From: Erpobdella octoculata
Lineage: Eukaryota > Annelida > Clitellata > Hirudinida > Erpobdellidae
Direction: 5' to 3'
DNA length: 64,000 bases
Assembly: GCA_963978895.1 (NCBI GenBank)
Contig: OZ022238.1
Span: forward strand, 18,914,871 to 18,978,870
Positions 53,386 to 64,000 of the stretch are shown here, piece by piece. The number at the start of each line of letters is the position of its first letter. Position 1 is the stretch's first letter. The notes under the pieces are model-generated. The model saw nothing but the letters and a program-made list of their open reading frames with translations. It was not told where the DNA came from and did no database searches. A program made the translations under genes and the position numbers.

Positions 53386-53928
53386 ATGTATGTATGTATT
53401 AGGGAGTAACCGATTTCGACTTTTTGCCGATTTCTGATTTTCCGATTTCTGGTACCAAAGTTTGCCGATGTCGTTCTGGAAACACGTACAGATGTGAGCA
53501 ATCATTTTCAGCAATAAAACTCATAAAGAAGAGAAATCGATCTCGCCTCACTAAATTCAAATTTGAATGGGTTGATGATACTTGCTACAACAAACCTGCA
53601 ACTAGACATTGATAAACTGGCTTCCAATCTGTAGTTACATAAACACCATTCTAGTTGGTTGTACTCTTTTAGTTTGAAAATTACGTTTCCCTTTTTCAAC
53701 GTGCGTGTGGCCCGCCCCGATACTTGACAAATTAGATTTGGCCCTCGTTGGAAAATGTTTGGGAACGACTGGTTTAGAAGATAGATACTGTACATATTTT
53801 ATAACAAGTTTTTAGCTTATAAGAAATTCTGAAGTGTCACAATATGTCATTTTGCAAATAACAAGAATTAGAAAACAGTAAATCAGATTTTTGCTTTGTT
53901 TTTGCTGTTATTTATCAAAAAAGCAGGT
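52328..53928 (+). repeat. 1.6 kb tandem duplication, copy 2
   Basis: See copy 1 at 50731-52327. The copies diverge only in GTAT count, with the extra unit before the TTTG break at 53131. It ends at GCAGGT, after which sequence is unique (ACACATAACGC). Confidence 0.9.
52999..53399 (+). repeat. (GTAT)n microsatellite, copy 2
   Basis: Same structure as copy 1, including the GCATGCAT start, TTTG break near 53131 and TG run near 53354. Confidence 0.95.
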
Positions 53929-54080
53929 ACACATAACGCTCAGAGAATTAATTAATTAATTAATTAACAATTAAATAATCTATTAGTTATAAGCAAAAAA
54001 TAACATTTTTAATGTTTCTAAACTGAACATTCAAAGATTGAGCAAATATAAGTCAGTTTATGCTTTATCAAAATATTTTT

Positions 54081-55457
54081 TCATTTTTTTTCTTCCTCAC
54101 TTTCCTTGGATTTGGACACTCCACAAACTTTGTCAAAAATTGAGCCCTTTCTAATGCAGTTTATTCCTGGACAGCACTGCGAATCTCTGTAACACGGCTG
54201 ACCCTGTTTCACACACTCCACGCATGTACCTTTCTGCAAAAAGTAAATAGGCAAAAAAATTGAGTGAAAACAGTTGTTTTGATGAATTTGAAAAAAGCTC
54301 AACATCTACAATTAAGATCTTCAGTAGAGATCATTACAAGATAAATTCTGATCTCAATTTGTATGTTTCTCATACTTTTATAAAGCAGGCTTAATAGTAA
54401 TTGTTATTATTACTAACAATTGTTCCAGAACATTTGTAATCTCCACAGCAAGGTCTAATTAAGGGTCTGCAAGTATTGCCAAAGTCAACGCAAAATCCTT
54501 TTGTTTCTGAATTTTCCAAGGTCTTCTTTGATTTTGACAACCTGCGTCTGGTTACAATGTAGAAAGTGATTTAAAATAACACAAGTAATAAAAATGATAA
54601 AAATAATAACAGCAATAATAATAGTTATTATTATTTTATTATCGTTATCATTATTTAATTAAAAATAATAATATTAGCGATTCTCTGTGGTGCCACATGA
54701 GTGAACTGAAACTGGCGCTACTGTGCCTTGACTCAAAAGCGGTGGCTTAATACACATAGTTTTTACAATTCTTTAGATAACAAACAACATAGAGTTGTAT
54801 TAAATGTGTGGGCGCAACTATTGAAATTAAATTGATGTTATTATTGTTCGATATTTATTCAAAACGTTCTAAAAATGAGAAACCGCTTAATTTAAATGTG
54901 CTGAGTTATTAGGTTATTAATAAGTATAATTAAAAACTAATCAGGCCTCTGTTGATATTTCAAAGCCCTCGCCGTTATGCGTCAAATGAAACCGCCCAAT
55001 GGTGTAAGGTTTTTTTTTTCATTATAGTTTATAGTCTTTTACAAGGTGTAAGGTTAAAAATTTATTTTGTTATATAACTTATTATGCATAGTTATGGATG
55101 TCTAGGTTTGTTGTTCGACGGAAAAATCTATTTATATTTTACTAACATTATTAATTAATCGAAATTAATTTTGTTAAACTATTTTAACTGATGAACTAGG
55201 TCTTTATTAGTAGCAAAATTCTACTTACTCGATTAGAGCCTTCAGTAAGTTATCGTATAAATCTTCATCTTCTGCTTTAAAAATAAATTAACACCATTTG
55301 TGAAAAAAGTTTATACGGAAATTGAAAAAATCCATGTCTAAATCTTATATGTAAATGGTTAGCAATAAAATTGTATTGATAAATTCATACCTGTTCTGGC
55401 CACAGTTACCAAGCAAATTAACATACAAGCGACTACGGATAACTTGGCAAAATTCAT
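54081..55457 (-). CDS. Secreted cysteine-rich protein 2 (Dickkopf-N-like)
   Basis: Four exons: 55457-55391, 55274-55229, 54547-54418 and 54233-54081, joining to 131 residues. Exon 1 encodes a signal peptide (MNFAKLSVVACMLICLV). Exon 2 encodes an acidic stretch AEDEDLYDNLLKALIE. Exon 3 has the first cysteine box Cx6Cx6CCx4C (from Cys 57). Exon 4 has the second, Cx2Cx6Cx5CCx4C (from Cys 85), and a C-terminal lysine- and glutamate-rich tail in place of the last cysteines of paralogue 1. Exon 1 has exactly the same length (67 bases) as in paralogue 1 and all phases agree, so it is a tandem duplicate. Same uncertainty about function. Confidence 0.8.
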
Positions 55458-56600
55458 TTTTTTAAGTAAATTGTTGCACTTTATTTTATTTGTAAATATT
55501 TCTTATGACCGTGTAAAAGTTTTATACAGCTTTTAAACGACCAGCTGTTATAAGGTTCATAAGTATGTATGTCATAAGGTACCAGCCCATTCTTGCTTCG
55601 TTGGCTATTGTCTAGCTTGATCACTTGCAAAGATATGAGCTATGGGAATGTCTAGTAAAATGCAGTGCTGAGAAGTAAAGAATAATTATTACATCTTTTA
55701 GACACCTGTAAAAGTAAAAAAAAATATGACAAAGTAAATCTTAATTGAAATTAACTCTACAGAGTTGTTCAGTAACAAAAAATGGGACGAGTTATTTTTT
55801 TGCTTTAGTACAGTTAAAGTACTTTCAACTTGTAACAAATTAAATTTTTGGAAACCCTTTTACTTCGTCGTTTGTTTGTTATATAACTTTACAAAGTAAT
55901 GTTAACAAAAGTTAAAATTAATAAAAGTGCATTAAGTTTAAATCTAGTATGCAGTCTATATAATATACAGCTGTAAATAAGCGACACGCCTAAACAATAT
56001 TAAAGTCTTGCACAAAGGCCAAATTGTAGCAGCTATTGGTAACTAATTTAAACTAAATGGTTAAGTTGTAAGCTTGTAAGTGCATGCTTGAACACTTGAG
56101 TTGTGAACTGAATCTGCACTGGCAGAGTTTTCTAAGCAGTTTTACAAACGACAGCAAAAAAGGGGTTCTCACGTTGGTCATGCCCTATAGAGCTAATTTG
56201 ATATGTCATTTGTGTATTTATTTTAGCTGCTAAAAACATATTCTCCAATGAAGTAAATTTTAATCTCAAACTTTGCCAGGATACAAAAAAATGACAAGAG
56301 TCTTTGTTTTATAACAAAGAGACTCTAGCACAATTTTGACTATTGCATTAAAAACCTTAGCTTTCCTTTTTTTTTATAAATTTATAAATGCTAACAATTT
56401 AAAAATAAGTTAGTCAGTTTTACAATTAAAATTTTACAATTGAAAAGAAATCTTATTTTGCAAAAATACGTATTCTCTACGTCGTTTAGTTTTCGAGTTA
56501 ATTTTTCTCATCAGCCAGCCTATCAAAATGTTTTATTAAGCTGCCTTTTTAGAAGCAAGTTTCCAAAAATGCGTTAAAACACAGAAATCGCCTTTTATAT
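55458..56600. other. Intergenic, between the second and third cysteine-rich genes
   Basis: Contains the upstream region of the second gene. No ORF or repeat could be assigned in most of it. Confidence 0.3.
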
Positions 56601-56606
56601 AATAGA

Positions 56607-56935
56607 CTAGTAGGGTTACTTGGCGTTTAACGGTGTTTGTAGAAGTTTTTCTCAAGTGTTCACCTCCTCTCGCTTTTTTATTTCGTTTTTTTCTTTTTTT
56701 CGTTTCTCTTTTTCTTTTCTCTTATTCTCTTTTAAAATTTTGTTTTGTTTTTTTCTTCTTCATTCTCCATTTTTCTTTCCCTCTCCCTCTACTTTCCCCT
56801 TCCACTCTTTTTCTCTTTCACTTTCCCTCACATTTTCTCTCCTCTCTCTTCTTTTTCCCTTTTCTCCTTTCTCTTTTGTTCTCTCATTTTTTTCTTTTTC
56901 TCCCTTTCTTTTTCTTCCCTTCCTCTTTTTAATAT
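56607..56935 (-). mobile_element. Helitron-like 3' end, family 2, with 300-base CT tract
   Basis: On the reverse strand a CACCGTTAAACGCCAAGT fold is followed by AACCCTA and CTAG, T (56607-56610). On the forward strand AGAAGTTTTTCTC leads into an almost pure C/T run (56655-56935). The phenylalanine/serine ORFs at 56620-56945 are by-products. Confidence 0.55.
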
Positions 56936-57099
56936 CTTAGGGTGATTTTTGGCCTGCAGGACTTTAGTGGATGTAACCAGCGCTATGCTAAATATCACCA
57001 GTGCATTATTTATTTATTTGCTAAACTATTTATTGAAAACTCTTCGCCGAAATTATAAAAACCAAAACAAAGAAAATATATAAAAAAATTGTATAAATG

Positions 57100-57260
57100 T
57101 ATTTTATAAAAATTTGTAATATTATTATAAATTTGCGAATATTATTAAAAATTTGTAAATATTATTAAAAAATGTAAATATTATTTAAAGTTTGTAAATA
57201 TTATAAAAAGTTTGTAAATTTTATTTAAAGTTTGTAAATATTATAACAAATTTGCAAATT
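57100..57260. repeat. AT-rich tandem repeat
   Basis: Repeats of TTTGTAAATATTATTAAA with variants, about 18-20 bases each, around eight units. Confidence 0.7.
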
Positions 57261-58677
57261 ATCCAGTAAAGGGGCTATGGTGTGAGTGTCCCCCCCCCAA
57301 AAAAAAGCATTAGTGTGGCTTTTTGTGTGACAGGTTACATGACTATTGCTTGGCTGTAGTTTCGCTGCAGTTAAATTTCATCAAAAAACAATGATGAACA
57401 TAAAAGAACATCACATGGCTCAAACGAAAACGTTGAACAAACAAGGTACAATCATAAAAGTTTTTTCACTTGTGGAAGAATGCTGCGAACATTGAAATTT
57501 GAAGAAAAAACTAAATTTTTGCTGAAGAAATAGTAACAGTTCAAGAAAGTCATCAATTACAATAAAGAAAATACATATGCGTTGCTAAAAGGTAGATTTC
57601 AATAAAAACGACCTAACATTAATAGCAATGATTTATTCAGCGACCAGGCTAAGCTTGTCTGTTTTCTCTTCTGTATTCTCTGGCTGAAATATGATCTCAG
57701 AGACACAATACGACAAGTTTATGATATTGCTAATAATTTGAATACAAAAGTTACTACGCAAATAGCTATCGAACAATTTTTCTTGGAGAAAAAGTAACCT
57801 ATAAAATGATATCAATACTTTTAAAAAGTATTCGTATAAAACAAACACAATAATAATATTTGTGTACTTATGAAACATAGAACAAACGTAATTTAAGTAT
57901 TTTCTCCTGTTTGAACGGAGTGCTGTCGCAAAATGTTGTATTGATAAAGAGGCAAATAAAAGCATTAAAAAAATTATTTTGTATCTTTACTTGTTGAGAT
58001 ATTATTTGAAATGTATTTGGTATTGAATTGGTTTTAAAAAGTCCGAAGTTTGTAAATATCTGCCAAATTTCAAAACTATTGATGGTTGAAAGGTGAATTT
58101 AGTAAAGATAAAGCACAAACAGTGTGAAGTTGCAATTTCATAAAAATTCAATTTCAAATATTTTGTTAAAACTTTTAAGGGAGAGACATGAGCGCCTAGG
58201 GCCCCCTAGATCCGCCGCTAAGTTGTCTTAAAAACCCTTAGCATTACTACAGTTATTTGATTTTTTCTCGTTCGCGTGGTTTCTTGCAAAAATGATTTCT
58301 CATTGGATATTATTTGCTGTTTGTACGTTTTCTTTTAGTCTTTTTATTTCTTGGTGTTTCTACTCGCTGTTTTCTTTTCTTTTTAAACTTTTTTGTCTGT
58401 TATCTGCTTAGGCAGAATTTTATTGTCAATTTTCAACCAGCTTCCTAATTCGCCAGAGTTAATAGTTTTTTTGGATAAACGAAAATAATCAGAAACAGCA
58501 CATTTTTAATAACTACAAAAAATGGTTTTTGGAAAAACTTCTTATCTACATTAGTCTTGTTTTATTCATTCAAACACAAAACTTATTGTTAAGTATTAGC
58601 TAACATTTTCAATTACTGTTTTAAATATTCTACTGCGCATTAATTTGTGCATTGGTTCACTGGCTTCTTCAAACATT
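57261..58677. other. Intergenic, no gene seen
   Basis: A CCCCCCCCCAAAAAAAA word at 57290, and a segment at 57950-58220 whose end (GCGCCTAGGGCCCCCTAGAT, CCGCCGCTAA) resembles other dispersed GGCGGATC-type words, for example near 51355 and 62355. A TACTTGTTGAGAT / AAAGGTGAATTTA block at 57980-58110 recurs near 63410-63530. Confidence 0.4.
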
Positions 58678-60200
<1,523 letters not shown>

Positions 60201-60339
60201 CTACAACAAAAAATGTTTTAAACATCAAACATTAATTTCATGCAATAAAAAATATCCTCTGCCACCTGGCGTTTAAATTGATTTTTCAGCAAAACCAAAT
60301 TTTGAAATGTTTGTTTCAAATGAAGTCGTGTTATAATTT

Positions 60340-60465
60340 GCATTGTAGTCGCCTTTTCACTTACGTGGAATAACTTTCCGGTAAACTAACTGACCCTGCA
60401 AATGAACACATCTTTTCTAGTTTTAAAAAGCTGTTCAAGACTTATCTGTTCTTGCTAATGTGAGA
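60340..60465 (+). pseudogene. CR1-like LINE tail fragment
   Basis: Frames read SLTWNNFPVN, then SFKKLFKTYLFL, which is the end of a CR1/L2-type ORF2 (as WNSLPVHIRQ...FKTRLKTYLF at 36010-36090). Stops and a frame change separate the pieces. Confidence 0.6.
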
Positions 60466-63400
60466 CAGTAGGGACGTCATTTCAGCAAAACCTTTGGAGG
60501 GAGGGCAAACTTTTTTCAAACCCACAGATTCCAAACTGTTATATTTTTAATGCTATACTTTTCCTCCCAAAATAGAAAATCGTTAATAACTGAGGGGGGT
60601 AGTCATCGATACTTTTTCAAGAAATTCAGAACCTTATAGTTTATATACTCTCTCCCACAAAGTTTTAGACAGTGGTGGATTTATGGCAAACCGACGTCGT
60701 GCGTCCTCATGTTGTCCTCTCAAAAACTTTTTTGTATTAATTTTATCATTGCTTTTCAAATTGTTAGATGCATATCTATATACATAAGTAAAAATGAAAC
60801 TGTTCGTTTGTTATGCGTCAATGATCTCCGAAAATTTTAAGCCAATTGCTTTGAAATTTGGAAACGACATAGTTCTTGTTAAGAAACATGTTTTTATCTA
60901 TATGAAAAAAATCGGCTCGTTATTTCACGATTTTTTGAGCAAAAAACTTTTATCTAACTGCATCTTTTATCATAAAATTGAATTGGTAAAAATTCTCTCT
61001 ACCTGGTGTCAGCAAATTAAAAAAAATCATTTGATACTACTAGAGTCAAGAACTATCCCATGTTTTTTGATAGTAAAAATTACCAACATTTATTTGTAAA
61101 TAACTTAGTGATAACTTCTAATTTATTAAATCTGACAAGCTTGCTCTGATTTGTGATATGTTTGTATATAAAACAAACATTAGAAAGTGCATTTGCTTTT
61201 TTGGGAAGGTCTACCATTATAGACTGTTGTTTACGTTTGCTGTAAAGTATGGAATTAAGCTGTGGATGGTGAATGACATTATTACTATTATGTTTATAAA
61301 GTTTGACAGCGCTCAACGCGGCTTTTGTCGTTAGACTTCTAAGCCACAAATCACTTATCCAACTAGACTAATTTTACACAAAAGAAAAACAAAGCAGCCA
61401 TTTATAGGAACCTACCCACTACCCACATCCCTACGGAAGCCGTTAACACCGGTGCTTACTTTCAGGTCTACAGGTAAATGCTTCGATGAATGACAAACCT
61501 CAAGATCAAAAACATCACTAATTGGAGCTAGTTTGTCAGTTTTACACCGTTTTCTACGACGAAGCAAGAAAAACCAATCTAGATCAGTGTTTTGGTTACA
61601 GATCTTTGTGCAAACTTGAAAGTAACTGTATAAATGTGACAAACGACAACTATTTTACTGCCGCAGTAAAAAACAAACAGATTCGCATTGTTAATTTGCA
61701 AGAAACGTGTCAAGCTGGTTTTTAAGGTTTTTCTCACAAGAGAAAAAAAGTAAATTTGAAGTTTACATTCCATAAAAATACCGCATTGTATTCTTAGTGC
61801 TGCTTTTTTTTTAAATAACCAAGTTCGTATCCAGCTTTTCCACGAGTTGAAAAAACTGATGTTTTTGGTGTGAAACTGTGACATGCAAAGTTTACGATAA
61901 GATGTTATGCTCCACATACACATGCCAAAAATTAAATCGTGTTTTTACGAAACACTGTTTCTTGGTATTGTTACTTTTCTTACCGTCAATAAGTAAACCT
62001 TTTGAAGAGATGTGATATTTTTAACTAAATATAAAAAGCTGGGATCATTTTTCACCCCAGCGGTATCAAGTTTAAAAAAAGCCGGTCGTTCCAGGCTTAA
62101 CTTAATGTTAGAAATCAAAATCCAATTTAAGAAGCAATCTTTTGGTTCGACCTTCAAGTGATATAGGAGACATTAAATCATTAATATTTGCAGATAGCAG
62201 TTTGGCTGAGTTGGAAATTAACATTTTCCAAACTAAAACATTCTTGTATTCTTTAGCATGTTTTTTGTTTTTTATGTATATAATAAAAAAAAATTAACTA
62301 CAAATTGCACTTCATTTGTCCCATTTTAATTATTTTCTGGATGCTTACAAACAGCGGCGAATCCAGGAATTTCTTAAGGGAGCCGAAATGTTTGGTTTTT
62401 TTTAAATTTTGATTTCTGTTGATATGCAGCGCATTGTAACATATCTTTCTTGTTTATTCAGTAAAATAAAAAAACTGAAATAAAACTTTTCACTTTCTTT
62501 TTTTCTCTTTTCCCCATTTTTTTCTCTTTTTTTCTTTCTGTATTTTTTTCTGAAGCAATGTCTTTTTTTATCAGATACTTTGAGGCTGAGAATGAATTAT
62601 TAGATGCAGTATTTAATAGTAGGATTGTCTCAATCAGACGTAAAAAAGTTATCACTTATCACAGATGGCAAAATATTTTTTTCGAAGAGAATTTATTTTT
62701 TATGTCCCTTGAAAGTGGGAGTGATTAAACAAAACTCTTCTATATGTTAACCACCAAACTGGAACGGTTCAAGCTAAAGTCGAACAACCCGACTACTTCT
62801 ATAATTTTGAGCTGCGAGATTTTTTCATGGCTGCAAGTATAACTTTGAGCAGTTACACTTATTTTGGGAAATCGTCTGCTTTCTTAAACAGTACTTTTTG
62901 CTGATTAATGAAATGGTCCTAGACTTAAATGAAATATTTTTTCTGAACAACTCTACTGAACCACCCGCGAAAGCATTTGCATTGTAATTTGTTGTTTAAA
63001 TCTTTGGAGTTGTTAGTATAATTACATCTGAAAATATTCTTGATTGTCGGATCATCACAGCTTTTGGAGCCAGCCAAGTTTAAGTGTTGAAAAAGATTAT
63101 TGAATAAAACAGCACCTGATTATTGCTCTACACCCATTGAACCTGTCCATTATAGCTGTTGTGCTGTAATGCATCAGTTATCAACAATAATCTATAGTTA
63201 CACATACAGTCCATAATATAGCCAGTCAACAGTTGGGACATTGTTTAAATCAGCGGCAGGAAGAAATCCGGAAATATTTTAATTTTTGTTTCAGCTTTCA
63301 TTCATATTACAAATAATTGCTGTTTTAAATCATCTGAGTTTATTTAGACAAAGTAAAGTGTCATTTACAACTTTTTTGCTAGATCTGCCGGTGGAGGTCT

Positions 63401-64000
63401 AAATGTCTTTTGAGATAGGTATTATTTGAAATATATTTTGCAGTAAATTTGTTTTAGAAAAGCCGAATTTCTTAGATATTTGCCCTATATAAACAATATT
63501 GATAGTCGAAAGGTGAATTTATTAAGGATAAAGCTTCAGGCTTCAGTTGACCAAAATAAAGTTGCAATCTAAATAAGAAATCGAAATTAATTTTTTTTTT
63601 AACCGCTAAGGAGGGGGTCGGAACTCTTAGGTCTTTTGTATTCACGCTTGCTTACTGAGCTCCACAGACACCACACATTTGAGAAAACAAAAAATTAAAA
63701 AAAAAAGTTTGATTTTCTACAAACATTAATGTGGACGCCCATGGTAGTAATCGTGGTTTTTATCTTTATAAAACGAGCTCACACTTCCTACTGCAAAGTA
63801 GACAATGAGACTTTAGAAATCGTATTAATTATAATACCCCCGGAACCCCGGAATCCCGCTGAAGAAAAAACAAGAAAAAAAGGAAAAGAATATAAATAGT
63901 TCCCCAATGTTGAACAAAGAGCCTGCGAAAGGTTAATGGTTATAATTTCACCAAATCCCACTTCAAAACGCTTTAATTGAACTTGTAATGTATGTAAGAC
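60466..64000. other. Repeat remnants, no gene supported
   Basis: 60470-60545 resembles 4318-4400 (GGGACGTCATTTCAGCAAAA). 60795-60880 has an ATGAAACTGTTCGTTTG and TCTCCGAAAATTTTAAGCC repeat. 61412-61642 is an open frame on the reverse strand with RRRKRCKTDK and FDLEVCHSSKH, ending at a possible splice donor (GTAAGC at about 61457), of unknown origin. 62340-62400 has AGCGGCGAATCCAGGA. 63400-63560 recurs at 57960-58110. The missing first exon of paralogue 3 may lie in this interval. Confidence 0.35.

Noticed and set aside
56620..56945. Phe/Ser-rich ORFs resembling membrane proteins
   Set aside because: They are readings of a CT tract in all three frames, next to a Helitron-like end.
60355..60420. 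Possible signal-peptide exon of paralogue 3 (ATG with GTAAGT donor)
   Set aside because: The short peptide is not hydrophobic, and the segment reads better as a LINE tail on the other strand.
61412..61923. Reverse-strand ORFs with a possible donor, considered as exon 1 of paralogue 3
   Set aside because: Neither encodes a signal peptide nor ends in phase 1 as paralogues 1 and 2 require.

Overview
This 64 kb window is eukaryotic nuclear DNA from an invertebrate animal. It is AT-rich, has spliced genes with GT-AG introns, and is packed with transposable elements. The mix (hAT, Merlin, Helitron, CR1/L2-like and I/Nimb-like LINEs, Ty3-type LTR elements, TTAGGG-type telomere sequence, small secreted Dickkopf-N-like proteins) fits a cnidarian such as Hydra, but this is an inference; no single sequence here proves the species.

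Layout. 1-12.7 kb is almost all mobile DNA: a diverged tandem repeat, a decayed hAT transposon (719-3764), a Merlin remnant, a TA-flanked inverted-repeat element (4647-10297) split by a Ty3/mdg4-type LTR retrotransposon with apparently identical LTRs (5100-9636), a ZMYM1-like hAT remnant and a GC-rich minisatellite. 13.2-15.9 kb (+) holds an ENKD1-like enkurin-domain gene. 17.8-22.9 kb (-) holds a complete five-exon mitochondrial thiamine pyrophosphate carrier (SLC25A19), with mobile elements in its larger introns. 25.3-36.3 kb (+) holds a 13-exon FBXL6 orthologue whose N-terminal exon pair is duplicated and whose introns hold Helitron ends, hAT and TA-type MITEs, two LINE copies and a solo LTR. 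37.5-38.4 kb (-) is a three-exon secreted protein with two PAN/apple-like repeats. 41.2-44.1 kb is a broken I/Nimb-like LINE, followed by a fold-back element. 46.7-60.2 kb (-) is a tandem family of three secreted cysteine-rich genes with the same exon phases and the Dickkopf N-domain cysteine spacing. Between the first and second lies a near-perfect 1.6 kb tandem duplication carrying a (GTAT)n array. 60.2-64 kb shows only repeat remnants.

The genes do not form a pathway. SLC25A19 and FBXL6 are divergently transcribed housekeeping-type genes; ENKD1 is linked to cilia and centrosomes; the PAN gene and the cysteine-rich trio look like a lineage-specific secreted repertoire. The most interesting signals are the cysteine-rich gene cluster, the FBXL6 exon-pair duplication, the intact nested insertions with readable target-site duplications, and two Helitron-like families recognised by their 3' hairpin plus CTAG ends. 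Gene models were spliced by eye from ORFs, splice sites and remembered homologues; exon edges were checked for phase.
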